This document shows, one piece after another, positions 36,032 through 45,158 of a DNA stretch of 64,000 nt. The DNA is from UBA5072 sp963822145 (lineage in GTDB: Bacteria; Bacteroidota; Bacteroidia; Bacteroidales; UBA10428): contig CAWGGG010000001.1 in the NCBI GenBank assembly GCA_963822145.1, forward strand, positions 558,001 to 622,000, read 5' to 3'. Position numbers and translations under genes: made by a program. Below the pieces are notes generated by a model. That model made no database searches. It was not told the origin of the DNA and saw only the letters and a program-made list of their open reading frames with translations. Position 1 is the stretch's first letter. The number at the start of each line of letters is the position of its first letter.

Positions 36032-37534
36032 GTTGATGGCCTCGGCCAGGTGGTGGGGCAGGATATCAGCACTGTCCTCGAGATCGGCAATCGTTCTCGA
36101 TACCTTCTGAATACGGTCATAGGCGCGGGCGGATAATCCGATCTTTTCCATGGCATTCTTCAGCAGCTGATTCCCCTCGCTGCTGATATTACAATGTTCA
36201 CGCATCAGTGCCGGTGTCAGCTGTGCATTGCAGTGAATCCCTTCATGGTTCCTGAACCGCTCTATCTGTATTTTGCGCGCTTTAATCACGCGATACCGGA
36301 TGTGCTCACTCGATTCAGCAGGGCGTAATTCAGATAGCTTCTCAAAGGGAACGGGAATCACTTCGATATGGATATCAATCCTGTCCAGCAGGGGCCCGGA
36401 GATCCTGTTCAGGTATTTCTGCACCACGCCTGATGAACACATACAATCTTTCTCAGGATGGTTGTAGAACCCACAGGGACAGGGATTCATACTGGCCACC
36501 AGCATAAAACTGGCCGGATAATCTATAGAGAACTTTGACCGGGAAATAGTAATACTGCGATCCTCCAGAGGCTGGCGCATGACTTCCAGCACCGTCCGTT
36601 TGAACTCCGGAAGTTCATCCAGGAAGAGTACGCCGTTATGGGCCAGGGAGATCTCCCCCGGCTGTGGATAGGATCCCCCGCCTACCAGCGCTACATCGGA
36701 TATGGTATGGTGGGGGGACCGGTAAGGCCTGCAGGTCATCAGGGATGCGTTCCTGCCCATCTTTCCGGCTACCGAATGGATCTTGGTGGTTTCCAGCGCC
36801 TCGTTCAGCGACAAAGGAGGAAGTATCGTGGGTATCCGTTTGGCCAGCATGGTCTTTCCGGCGCCCGGCGGTCCGATCATCAGCAGGTTGTGACCGCCTG
36901 CCGCTGCAATCTCGAGAGCCCGTTTCACATTTTCCTGTCCTTTTACATCATGAAAATCCACTTCATAATCGTTGATGTTGGTGAAGAAATCATTCCGGGT
37001 GTCCACAACCGTGGGCTCAATATTTTTCTGCCCGGTAAGGAAATCAACAGCCTGGTTGAAATGCTCCACCCCAATGACATCGAGGTTGCTGACCACGGCC
37101 GCTTCCCGTGCATTGTGATCGGGAACGATAAAACCTTTGAAACCGTTTTTCCGTGCTTCTATGGCAATGGGTAAAACACCCTTGATGGGCTTCACACTGC
37201 CGTCAAGCGACAGCTCCCCCATAATGAGATATTTATCCAGGTCGGGACAAAGGATCTGTCCGCTGGCAGCCAGGATGCCCATGGCCAGGGGCAGATCATA
37301 GGCCGACCCCTCTTTTTTCAGATCAGCAGGCGCCATGTTAACGATCACCCTGCGCCCGGGCATCCTGAAATTATTCGATTTAAAGGTCGATTCAATCCGA
37401 AACTGACTTTCCTTAACAGCGCTATCAGGTAACCCAACCAGGTAAAAGCTGGCACCCTGAATGATATTTACTTCTATTGTGATTATAGCCGCGTTGACAC
37501 CATACACGGCCCCGCCATAAGTTTTGATCAGCAT
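35996..37534 (-). CDS. comM: ComM/YifB family Mg-chelatase-like AAA+ ATPase
   Basis: 512 aa. The N-terminal ChlI-like (Lon-protease-like) domain starts MLIKTYGGAVYGVNAAIITI. An AAA+ module has Walker A GPPGAGKTM at 221-229 and Walker B GVLFLDELPEFKR, and there is a C-terminal Mg-chelatase domain. In naturally competent bacteria ComM is a hexameric helicase that extends branch migration of incoming DNA; in Bacteroidota its role is assumed similar. CPCGFYNHPEKDCMCSSG forms the usual zinc-like cysteine group. Its 3' end is duplicated 1.3 kb away. Confidence 0.93.
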   Translation of the reverse strand: MLIKTYGGAVYGVNAAIITIEVNIIQGASFYLVGLPDSAVKESQFRIESTFKSNNFRMPGRRVIVNMAPADLKKEGSAYDLPLAMGILAASGQILCPDLDKYLIMGELSLDGSVKPIKGVLPIAIEARKNGFKGFIVPDHNAREAAVVSNLDVIGVEHFNQAVDFLTGQKNIEPTVVDTRNDFFTNINDYEVDFHDVKGQENVKRALEIAAAGGHNLLMIGPPGAGKTMLAKRIPTILPPLSLNEALETTKIHSVAGKMGRNASLMTCRPYRSPHHTISDVALVGGGSYPQPGEISLAHNGVLFLDELPEFKRTVLEVMRQPLEDRSITISRSKFSIDYPASFMLVASMNPCPCGFYNHPEKDCMCSSGVVQKYLNRISGPLLDRIDIHIEVIPVPFEKLSELRPAESSEHIRYRVIKARKIQIERFRNHEGIHCNAQLTPALMREHCNISSEGNQLLKNAMEKIGLSARAYDRIQKVSRTIADLEDSADILPHHLAEAINYRSLDRESWAG

Positions 37535-37652
37535 GGGAATAACGTATTAATTGCCTCTATCTGTATTGCCTTCCCCGGAAAGTATTCACCTGATCCGGGA
37601 TCATTCCGACCGGTAAGTTACCAATTATAGTTTATTCAGGCAATACCGTAAT

Positions 37653-38561
37653 TTATTTCTTTTTACCGATCGGGACAGTTATCCCCAGAAAGGGAATCGC
37701 TACAAAGGAATCCATTTCACTGCTGAACGGAAGCCACAAGCTATAGTCGAGGCCAACGTTGCGGATGATGGACCTGCCTCCCAGGGAGATAATAGCGACT
37801 GTGGCATCGGCGCCATTAATGAGATAATTCTCTGTTATCAGGTAGCCCTTCGGACCGATCCGGATCATGCTGCTGAGATTCCAGAGTGGTTTTTGCATCC
37901 ATTGATCCTGACTGAAACCGTAAGCCATACCCAGGCTGACGTTCCTGTCTCTCGATCCGACGGTGGTGGTGCCGTAAAGCAGTCCGAACCAACCCGTCTC
38001 CTCTCCCAGGACCGTCCCTACAAAAGCACCTGTGCCCACATTAAATTTATCCCTGACAACCGGTATAGAGATCTTGGGTACGAAGAAAATCGGGGTCGGC
38101 CCCCCGTCAAACAGGAAGAAAGGCAGCGTACCCGCACCGATTGAAAAATTATTTGTTATTCCAACGGATACCTGGTTGTATAAGATCCATATGTTCTGGA
38201 AATAAGCTGAGCCCTTTTCGAGTCCATAACCGTTCGGGGCCCAGAAATACCTTGATGACTGGGGATTGGGGAGCCAAAACTGCCCCTCCACCTTTTTAGT
38301 CTCCGACAATTCTGTTCTCGACTTTATATCAGCCAGTGGAATACCGATTACGCCAAGTCTGTCTGTCTTTAATTCCAAAGTCAGAGAATCTTCAGTAATC
38401 GGATTACCGATGTAAATATTCCCATCTTTTGTTTCGATTCTCAGCACTCGGGTCGAGTCCGTTAAAACCTGTCCGTGGCATGACAGGCCCTGAAATAGAA
38501 TGCCCATGAATAAAGCAAGGATAATTTGCTGTTTCAAGTTCCTTGATTTATAATTTAGCAT
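37653..38561 (-). CDS. Secreted beta-rich protein of unknown function
   Basis: 302 aa from the ATG before LNYKSRNLKQQ; an 11-codon upstream extension is possible but unlikely. A signal peptide ends near CHGQ (residue 31). A small N-terminal beta domain (VLRIETKDGNIYIGNPITED) follows, then glycine- and aromatic-rich strands to the end (GITVPIGKKK) that look like a membrane barrel or a large beta sandwich. No family recognised. It stands alone between comM and a repeat-filled gap. Confidence 0.6.
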   Translation of the reverse strand: MLNYKSRNLKQQIILALFMGILFQGLSCHGQVLTDSTRVLRIETKDGNIYIGNPITEDSLTLELKTDRLGVIGIPLADIKSRTELSETKKVEGQFWLPNPQSSRYFWAPNGYGLEKGSAYFQNIWILYNQVSVGITNNFSIGAGTLPFFLFDGGPTPIFFVPKISIPVVRDKFNVGTGAFVGTVLGEETGWFGLLYGTTTVGSRDRNVSLGMAYGFSQDQWMQKPLWNLSSMIRIGPKGYLITENYLINGADATVAIISLGGRSIIRNVGLDYSLWLPFSSEMDSFVAIPFLGITVPIGKKK

Positions 38562-38667
38562 CCAAAAGTTACAAATTCTGAACCAGTAAAACAAAAAATG
38601 AGCTTCTGAATATCGATCGGCAGTTGCTGAAATTTCAATAAACCTATGCTAGGCGTAGTCTCCAGAC

Positions 38668-38872
38668 CATAGCCGTCAACTTAAGGAGTTATATCGAATT
38701 GCCTGGAGGGCATACGGTCTTGTAGAAATCGACATAATTTATTCCCATTTACCCCGGAGGGGTTATGGTATTTTGGCTTATCCCCTCCGGGGAAGATATC
38801 TATGGCCACATCAATTTCTACAATACCCTTACCGCTCTGCGGTAATTGTGACACAATAAGTTGACGGCTATG
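38668..38872 (-). mobile_element. ~200-bp inverted-repeat element, copy 2
   Basis: The opposite orientation to copy 1. The ends CATAGCCGTC and GACGGCTATG are perfect inverted repeats, extending inward to TAACTT-like arms. GTCTCCAGAC stands immediately outside both ends (38658-38667 and 38873-38882), either as a 10-bp target duplication or as part of a larger palindrome. The internal CCCCGGAGGGG hairpin arms are conserved. The rest of the gap 38562-39034 holds no gene; reading frames crossing the element are incidental. Confidence 0.7.
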
Positions 38873-39034
38873 GTCTCCAGACTGCGCTTTCACTCGAAGT
38901 CAAGGTAATATCGAGGTAAAGATACCTTCGTCTCAGACTACCATTTACATGCTTATGTATCAAGAATACAACAAATGGCAGTCAAAGGCTGTATTTTAAA
39001 AATGAAGTAGTCAAATAGCTACGCCAAGCCAGGA

Positions 39035-39463
39035 CTACAAGGGAATAAAAATTGTTTCATCAAGGGAATCATCATCAAAATGGTACATTGACAACGTCAA
39101 TTTGTTTTCTGTAATTTCTATTGCCCAATTTATATCATCTAGTGATAAAGTTTTCCCATCACTCGACAGGGACCATATACCTGTACCATTAGTTTCGACA
39201 CCGCAAACGTTCGCGTCCTGATGATACAAAACTGTACCATCGGCCAAAAAAGTATAGACATAATCGCTGTCACAATCAGCAAAGGTAAGTGTATCTTCAT
39301 TTAGCAAAATGTATGACCTTACCCATGGCTTTGCCGTTAACAATTCTTTCTCCTTTTCCAACGTCGATAATCCTTCATAAGAAGTTGAATCATATTTTGT
39401 GCAAGATGATACTGACACCGTTAATGCAAAAACAAATAAAATCAAATAATTGATTTTTTTCAT
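39035..39463 (-). CDS. Lipocalin-like lipoprotein
   Basis: 142 aa starting at MKKINYLILFVFALT, with lipobox SVSSC (cysteine near residue 21). After a short linker comes a small beta-barrel-like domain: KPWVRSYILLNEDTLTF, then YVYTFLADGTVLYHQD, GTGIWSLSSDGKTLSLDD, ending in W-containing strands. This pattern is typical of the lipocalin-like domains frequent in Bacteroidota lipoproteins. Ligand unknown. It is flanked on both sides by copies of the inverted-repeat element. Confidence 0.75.
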   Translation of the reverse strand: MKKINYLILFVFALTVSVSSCTKYDSTSYEGLSTLEKEKELLTAKPWVRSYILLNEDTLTFADCDSDYVYTFLADGTVLYHQDANVCGVETNGTGIWSLSSDGKTLSLDDINWAIEITENKLTLSMYHFDDDSLDETIFIPL

Positions 39464-39600
39464 GGCATCATGATTATAATTAATATTGCTACTATCTGAC
39501 AATAAAACAATTAGTTTACAGGATAGTTCAATGCATTAAAACCATTGTTGTCCTGTCAATGGTTAACCGAAAGGCCCTCAGCTAGGCATTGTCTCCAGGC

Positions 39601-39826
39601 CATAGCCGTCAAGTTAAGGAATTATTAATACCGCAGAGCGGTTAAGGTAGTGTAGAAATAAATTTGATAATAGACAATTTTCCCCGGAGGGGATAAGCAA
39701 TTATACCATAACCCCTCCAGGGTATTTAGAGATATTTCACACTTCTTTCTATAATACCTTATGCCCTCTGGGCAATTGGTAAAGTGATAATTAATTCTTT
39801 CCTGCGGCATAAAATTGACGGCTATG
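39601..39826 (+). mobile_element. ~220-bp inverted-repeat element, copy 3 (divergent)
   Basis: The same orientation as copy 1. The outer ends are CATAGCCGTC and GACGGCTATG. GTCTCCAGGC is outside the left end and GTCTCCAGAC outside the right (39827-39836). It is about 20 bp longer than the others and has more substitutions, notably AAGTTAAGG after the left end and a TTAATTCTTTCC stretch near the right. The CCGCAGAGCGG and CCCCGGAGGGG hairpins are kept, as expected if structure is under constraint or the copy is older. It lies in the 39464-39871 gap. Confidence 0.65.
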
Positions 39827-39871
39827 GTCTCCAGACTAAGCCAAGCGTGATGCACGATGCCATTGCCCTTG

Positions 39872-41329
39872 TCATGTTTTGCGCTTTGCCTTTTCTTTCC
39901 TTAACCTGTGATCTTCAGCATCCTTGAACCATTCACAGCCGCACTGGTTAATATTGAATTTTGCTTTACAGTCTAATATCAGATTAATTCCAACCCTTAA
40001 ATTCACATTTCTCGTACTCATGGGCAAAACAAAACCCAGAATATTATCGCTCACCAGGTATGCCTGCAGGGGATTCTTCCCGAAGCTGAAACCGATCCCC
40101 AGGTTATTAAAACTCTTGTTCATATACGACCAGCTGATGCTGGCTGCCAGTGTTTCTGAAGGCCTGGCGAGGAGTGAGACTGTAGTTCCGGTTTGCATTC
40201 GGTTTGGCAGAAGCCTGTTAAATACAAGCATATTCAGGTCAAAGTACTTGTTCATCTGATAGGCGGCTCCCAGATACAATTTTGGATCAAGATAATAGGT
40301 ATAGGCATCGTATGTTACCTCATCCGACATGTTGAGGTTCATCTCATCAAAAACATCCCAGAGATATTCGCCTGTGACCATCGTAGCACCAAAAGGCCCG
40401 TTATAGGAATAGCTTCCCTGGAGGCTGTAGTTTGTAACGTCGCTCCGGTAACGTATCAGTCCCAGATCGAGCAGACTGCCTGAGAAGGTCAGGCGATTGC
40501 TGTATTTGTATATGAATCCGAAATCCAGCGCGACTCCCGGATTCCGGGGATTCATCAACTGGTTGATGGTTGATGCATCATTTGTCTGGTAAAAACGGTA
40601 TGTTCCCGGATTGTTACTTTGCAGGGAATAGGGTATGGAACTGTTAAATCCGCCATCTATATCGAAAACTATATTGCCGGTGTTTTCCTCTACAAACATG
40701 CCAAATGAACTGTTTCCGGTGGTGAGATTGTACTTGCCAAACAACAGCTTTGCCTTTACTCCCAGGGTAAGTTGATCGGTGAAGACTTTAGATACTCCAA
40801 AAGCATATTCCCTGAAATGATTGAATGATACATGGGTTCCTTTAAGTTTGACGGATGTACCCTCGAATTCCGGATCACCCCTAAGGATAAAGGTGACCAG
40901 GTCACCCGTATAAAGGGTCGCCGTTTGGTCCTTCTCCGTAACGGTAAAAGAAAAGTAATAATCATTGCGCCGCAGGCCGATGGCCAGGAGATTCACATGG
41001 AACTCCGTTAAAATGAAATTCACACCCCTTATGCTGGATGTGTTAAAATCCATATTCCTGTCCATGGACCCATCGGTATAAAGCGTAACAATATCTCCGG
41101 GGGTAAATCCACTGTTGGAATAATTCCCATGCAGGGAGGAAACTATGGGCAGTCCGATGAACAGACCACAGTTTATCTGAACTGCAGGATTCACAATATT
41201 CGCTTCGGGAAGCGAATGCATAAAAAAAAGGGTGCTGTTCTGTTGCGCCTGACAGGTGAAGAATGCCATTGACAAGACCAGGGTGAAAAGGCATCGGGTT
41301 TGAGATGTGCCAGTGAGATTTCCCTTCAT
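39872..41329 (-). CDS. DUF5723-like outer-membrane protein
   Basis: 485 aa. A signal peptide ends near CQAQQ (residue 30). Next comes STLFFMHSLPEANIVNPAVQ, the NPA-containing opening typical of DUF5723 proteins, followed by a long beta-barrel with strands such as GVALDFGFIYKYSNRLTFSG. The last ~45 residues are positively charged and contain two cysteines in NQCGCEW. DUF5723 proteins are outer-membrane proteins of unknown role in Bacteroidota. It is followed towards its 3' side by element copy 3; the next gene upstream on the same strand (gmhA) is 26 bp away. Confidence 0.75.
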   Translation of the reverse strand: MKGNLTGTSQTRCLFTLVLSMAFFTCQAQQNSTLFFMHSLPEANIVNPAVQINCGLFIGLPIVSSLHGNYSNSGFTPGDIVTLYTDGSMDRNMDFNTSSIRGVNFILTEFHVNLLAIGLRRNDYYFSFTVTEKDQTATLYTGDLVTFILRGDPEFEGTSVKLKGTHVSFNHFREYAFGVSKVFTDQLTLGVKAKLLFGKYNLTTGNSSFGMFVEENTGNIVFDIDGGFNSSIPYSLQSNNPGTYRFYQTNDASTINQLMNPRNPGVALDFGFIYKYSNRLTFSGSLLDLGLIRYRSDVTNYSLQGSYSYNGPFGATMVTGEYLWDVFDEMNLNMSDEVTYDAYTYYLDPKLYLGAAYQMNKYFDLNMLVFNRLLPNRMQTGTTVSLLARPSETLAASISWSYMNKSFNNLGIGFSFGKNPLQAYLVSDNILGFVLPMSTRNVNLRVGINLILDCKAKFNINQCGCEWFKDAEDHRLRKEKAKRKT

Positions 41330-41355
41330 AGAGGCATTTTATCAGACAGGATAAG

Positions 41356-41922
41356 TTAGATATTCTTTTCGATATAATAAATAAGGGCATGAATGATTTT
41401 GATGTGTATTTCCTGTGTCCGGTCGGAATAAGCGGAATAGGGAGCCCGGATTTCGACATCGCAGATGCCGGAAAGCCTGCCCCCGTCCTTTCCGGTAAGT
41501 CCCACCACCTTCATACCCCTGGACCTGGCAACCTCAGCGGCACGGATAACATTGGCCGAATTGCCGCTGGTACTGATGGCCAGCAGTATATCGCCTTCCA
41601 TGCCCAATGCCTCAATATAACGCGAAAAGACCTGATCAAATCCAAAATCGTTTCCCGTGCAGGTAATGTGTGCAGGATCAGAAATTGAGATTGCCGCAAA
41701 TGCCTTCCGGTGATCACGGAATTGTCCTGACAATTCTTCGGCAAAATGCATGGCATCACTCATCGATCCTCCATTGCCGCAAGAAATAAGCTTGTGTCCT
41801 TTTTTTAAGGATTCCACCATGAGGGATCCTGCAAGTTCTATGCGCTCAAAACTGGTATCATCTGAAAGAAAACTTTCCAGTACCTTTTTGGCCTCCAGAA
41901 ATTCCTGCTTGATCATGCTCAT
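41356..41922 (-). CDS. gmhA: Sedoheptulose-7-phosphate isomerase (GmhA-type SIS protein)
   Basis: 188 aa with a SIS domain: LISCGNGGSMSDAMHFAEEL near residue 56 and ISTSGNSANVIRAAEVARS near 114. In lipopolysaccharide synthesis GmhA converts sedoheptulose 7-phosphate to D-glycero-D-manno-heptose 7-phosphate. The two serine-rich phosphate-binding loops and the acidic AEELSGQF stretch fit the family. It lies 34 bp after rmuC and just before the DUF5723-like gene. Without other heptose genes here, another phosphosugar isomerase of the SIS class cannot be excluded. Confidence 0.85.
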   Translation of the reverse strand: MSMIKQEFLEAKKVLESFLSDDTSFERIELAGSLMVESLKKGHKLISCGNGGSMSDAMHFAEELSGQFRDHRKAFAAISISDPAHITCTGNDFGFDQVFSRYIEALGMEGDILLAISTSGNSANVIRAAEVARSRGMKVVGLTGKDGGRLSGICDVEIRAPYSAYSDRTQEIHIKIIHALIYYIEKNI

Positions 41923-41956
41923 TTTATTAAAGTTAGGTTATGATAACAACTCCCCT

Positions 41957-43324
41957 TCAAGTCTCCTCCTGCACCTCTTCATCCGAATCAGCATCTGCAT
42001 CAGAGTCCGTCATTTCGGGCAGATAGTGAGCAGCTTCACCCTGTGGCAATGATTCCACATCCTTTAAACGACGTTGTATGGCTTTTGTTCGTTTGCCCAC
42101 CAGTTCATCCAACTGGTTGGTTGCCGTATGGAGGTTCTTTTGAGCCTTCTCAAGCATGCCGCCAAATTTTCCGAATTCAGTTTTGATGGCGCCCAGTACC
42201 TTCCATACTTCACTACTGCGCTTTTGTATAGCAAGTGTTTTGAAGCCCATCTGAAGACTGTTCAGGATGGCCGCCAAAGTGGTAGGCCCGGTAACAATGA
42301 TCCTGAATTCACGTTGCAGCTGCTCGATAAGATCTGTACGCCTGATCACTTCAGCATACAGCCCCTCAAAGGGCAGGAACATAATACCAAACTCGGTGGT
42401 ATTGGGAGGATCGATATACTTTTCATGGATATCACGGGCCATTTTCCGGATGATAATATCCAGGCTTTTAGTTGCAGATTCAATGGCATCAGGATCGGCC
42501 AATTCATAAGCATCTGTGAGATGATGGTAAGCTTCCTGGGGAAACTTGGCATCAATGGGTAGATAAACCGCCCCCATTTCCTCATCTTTCCCCGGCAGCT
42601 TAATGGCGAATTCCACCATGTCGGCGGATCCTTTCCTGGTTTTTACGTTGGCTTCATATTGTTCCGGAGCCAGCACCTGTTCGAGCAACATTTCCAGCCG
42701 TACTTCACCCAATCCGCCCCTCATTTTCACATTGCTGAGGATTTTTTTAAGCCCGCCGACATCCTGGGCCAGGTTCTGCATTTCACCCAAACCCTTTTGC
42801 ACGCTTTCAAGCTGTTTACTGACCAGCTCAAAAGATTGACCCAGACGCTCGTTCAATGTCTTCTGCAGCTTCTCATCCACGGTCTCGCGCATTTGCTCGA
42901 GCTTCTTCTCGGTATTCTGAATCAGCTCATTTTGTTTAACTTCCAGCTGGCTGAATTTTTCTTTCTGTGTGTTGTTGAAGGATTCAACATTCCGGTCGAA
43001 TGCGGTCTGAAATTCCTTTAATGTCCGGCTGAGTTCCTCCCGGTTTGAATCGGTTATAGCTTTGAGCTGGTCGAGCTGGGTTTTTGAAATCACGTTCAGG
43101 GCTTCGAGGAATGAGGTTTGAAAGGCCGTGAGTGTTCCGGTGAGTTCCTGCCGGTTGGCTTTCACCTCCTCACGAACTGTGTTGTCAATCCTCCCGGTAT
43201 TTTTATCGGTCTGATCAAACCGGTCCAGGAGGCCCGACAGCATCCGGAACGGTGCTGCACGAAGCAGGAGCACCAGTATGACCAGGAGCAGTACCAGTAT
43301 GGCTATGATCAGATAGAGTTCCAT
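41957..43324 (-). CDS. rmuC: DNA recombination protein RmuC
   Basis: 455 aa. An N-terminal membrane helix (about residues 3-22), a long coiled coil (about 30-180, rich in Glu, Gln and Leu heptads) and the RmuC nuclease-like domain (about 190-400) containing LSNVKMRGGLGEVRLEMLLE and IDAKFPQEAYHHL. RmuC limits inversion and recombination at repeated DNA. The end is acidic (DSDADADSDEEVQEE). It is on the same strand as gmhA. Confidence 0.93.
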   Translation of the reverse strand: MELYLIIAILVLLLVILVLLLRAAPFRMLSGLLDRFDQTDKNTGRIDNTVREEVKANRQELTGTLTAFQTSFLEALNVISKTQLDQLKAITDSNREELSRTLKEFQTAFDRNVESFNNTQKEKFSQLEVKQNELIQNTEKKLEQMRETVDEKLQKTLNERLGQSFELVSKQLESVQKGLGEMQNLAQDVGGLKKILSNVKMRGGLGEVRLEMLLEQVLAPEQYEANVKTRKGSADMVEFAIKLPGKDEEMGAVYLPIDAKFPQEAYHHLTDAYELADPDAIESATKSLDIIIRKMARDIHEKYIDPPNTTEFGIMFLPFEGLYAEVIRRTDLIEQLQREFRIIVTGPTTLAAILNSLQMGFKTLAIQKRSSEVWKVLGAIKTEFGKFGGMLEKAQKNLHTATNQLDELVGKRTKAIQRRLKDVESLPQGEAAHYLPEMTDSDADADSDEEVQEET

Positions 43325-43466
43325 GAAGCAAGGATTTTAACCTGTGTTCCCCTAATATTTTCGCCACAAATGCGCTGAAATCCTGAGATTGTCTTAATTT
43401 TATGAGTGCATTTGGGCATTTAAAGATAACAATTAATACACTATTCATTAATATAAAACATTTCCT

Positions 43467-44858
43467 ATGAAAGTTACTCCCTCACGCAGAAAATTCATCC
43501 GGCAACTTGGAGGTTCTTCCCTTCTTCTTGCCTCAGGTTCTTTAAAATCAATAGCCTCGGAAGGTTTTGAGAAACATGTTATTCCTTACAAGCAAAAATT
43601 CAGCGCCAACGATAAAATCCGTGTTGCCACCATCGGAATGGGAATCATGGGCCATGCTGATACTGACACTGCACTCAAAGTGCCCGGCGTGGAACTGGTT
43701 GCTGTATGCGATCTTTACAAAGGAAGGCTCATCCGGGCAAAGGAAAAATACGGCGATCAGATTTTCACAACCCAGGATTACCGGGAATTGTTGCTCAGAA
43801 AGGATATTGATGCTGTAATTATTGCCACAAGCGATCATTGGCATGCCAGGATCTCCATTGATGCCATGAACAGCGGAAAGGCCGTGTATTGCGAAAAACC
43901 TGTCGTACAAAAGATCAGTGACGGACTGCCTGTAATTGCCGCTCAGAAGAAAACAGGAAAACCCATGCAGGTGGGAAGTCAGCTGGTGAGCAGCATTGTA
44001 AACCACCAGGCCCGTGAGGTTTATAAAACAGGCGCCATTGGACAGCTGAATTGTATAGAAGCATACTATGACCGGCAGAGCGCTCTCGGTGCATGGGAAT
44101 ATACCATGCCCACCGACGGATCACCGGAAACGGTGGACTGGGACCGTTATGTTGAGGGTATGGCCAAAATGGCGTGGGATCCCAAGAAGTTCTTCTGGTG
44201 GAGAAATTACCGTGATTTTGGCACCGGAGTGGCCGGCGATCTTTTCGTCCACTTATTATCGGGTATTCACCTGATCACCGGATCATTGGGGCCCACGGTC
44301 ATATTTGCTTCGGGGCAGCTCTGCTACTGGAAGGATGGCCGTGATGTTCCGGATGTCATGACCGCGATCATGCAGTATCCTGATTCCAAAGAACATCCTT
44401 CATTCCAGGTGATGCTCCGGGTGAATTTCGTCAGTGGTTTGGGTGAACGCGGACTCACGCGTTACGTAGGCAATGAAGGAGCCCTTGAAATGGTCGACAA
44501 TGGATTTAATCTCACCCACAGCATCATGTCAAAAGCCCCGGGCATTGGCGGCTGGGATTCTATATATTCCTATCCCCAGGCCATGCAGGATGAACTTATG
44601 AAACAGTACAACCTGAAGTACACTGCTGAAGATCAGCAGAAGCCCGAGAAACCGGGTATCAGCTATGTCGCTCCCGAAGGGTATGATGAACACCTGGAGC
44701 ATTTCATTAATTTCTTCGATGGTGTTCGTGACAATAAGCCTCTGGTGGAGGGCCCTGAGTTTGCCTTCAGGGCAGCAGCGCCCACACTGGCGTGCAACGA
44801 CAGCTATTTCCAGAAGAAGATCATCAGCTGGGATCCGGTGAATATGAAGGTGGTGTAA
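43467..44858 (+). CDS. Tat-type Gfo/Idh/MocA family oxidoreductase
   Basis: 463 aa. The N-terminus has RRKFIRQLGGSS followed by a hydrophobic stretch, a twin-arginine leader (about 1-31). The Rossmann fold starts TIGMGIMGHAD (55-64 region). The family motifs DHWH (123-126) and EKP with Lys144 follow, and the second half is the C-terminal beta-sheet domain. Such enzymes carry tightly bound NAD(P) and oxidise or reduce sugars. The Tat leader implies export of the folded, cofactor-loaded protein. It converges with a paralogue that ends at 45159; an inverted-repeat element lies between. Confidence 0.88.
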   Translation: MKVTPSRRKFIRQLGGSSLLLASGSLKSIASEGFEKHVIPYKQKFSANDKIRVATIGMGIMGHADTDTALKVPGVELVAVCDLYKGRLIRAKEKYGDQIFTTQDYRELLLRKDIDAVIIATSDHWHARISIDAMNSGKAVYCEKPVVQKISDGLPVIAAQKKTGKPMQVGSQLVSSIVNHQAREVYKTGAIGQLNCIEAYYDRQSALGAWEYTMPTDGSPETVDWDRYVEGMAKMAWDPKKFFWWRNYRDFGTGVAGDLFVHLLSGIHLITGSLGPTVIFASGQLCYWKDGRDVPDVMTAIMQYPDSKEHPSFQVMLRVNFVSGLGERGLTRYVGNEGALEMVDNGFNLTHSIMSKAPGIGGWDSIYSYPQAMQDELMKQYNLKYTAEDQQKPEKPGISYVAPEGYDEHLEHFINFFDGVRDNKPLVEGPEFAFRAAAPTLACNDSYFQKKIISWDPVNMKVV

Positions 44859-44890
44859 TCATATCAACTGTTGGGCGTAGTCTCCCGACC

Positions 44891-45077
44891 ATTGCCGTCA
44901 ACTTAAGGAGTTGCAATTACCGCAGAGCGGTAAGGGTATTGTAGGAATTGATGTGGCCATAGATATCTTCCCCGAAGGGGATAAGCCAAAATACCATAAC
45001 CCCTCCGGGGTAAATGTGAATAAATTATGTCTATTTCTACAAGACCCTATGCCCTCCGGGCAATTCGATATAACTCC
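44891..45077 (+). mobile_element. ~200-bp inverted-repeat element, copy 4, right end lost
   Basis: The same orientation as copy 1: CATTGCCGTCAACTTAAGG, CCGCAGAGCGG, the central hairpin arms and TGCCCTCCGGGCA are all present. The sequence changes after AATTCGATATAACTCC, and the right terminal repeat is missing. Beyond it lie two direct copies of CAGCTAGGCGTA and the hairpin at 45103-45128. It fills the convergent gap between two Gfo/Idh genes. Confidence 0.7.
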
Positions 45078-45102
45078 CCTCAGCTAGGCGTAATCGCTCA
45101 GC

Positions 45103-45128
45103 TAGGCGTAGTCTCCTGACTACGCCTA
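45103..45128. terminator. Perfect 11-bp stem hairpin between convergent genes
   Basis: TAGGCGTAGTC (45103-45113) and GACTACGCCTA (45118-45128) are perfectly complementary around TCCT. It could end transcription of both converging genes, although no T run follows. The same TAGGCGTAGTC half occurs to the left of element copies 1, 2 and 4 (near 18036, 38650 and 44874), so it may instead be part of that repeat family. Confidence 0.5.
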
Positions 45129-45158
45129 GAATACTGAAACTTTATCCAATATTGAACT

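Noticed and set aside
38681..38893. 70-codon frame across element copy 2
   Set aside because: It reads through the inverted-repeat element, and the sequence is explained by its hairpins rather than by coding.
39625..39855. 76-codon frame across element copy 3
   Set aside because: Same reason: it lies within the repeat element and has no protein-like features.
41043..41759. Overlapping frames on both strands near gmhA and the DUF5723-like gene
   Set aside because: These are alternative frames of the two real genes; gmhA and the barrel protein have clear family features.
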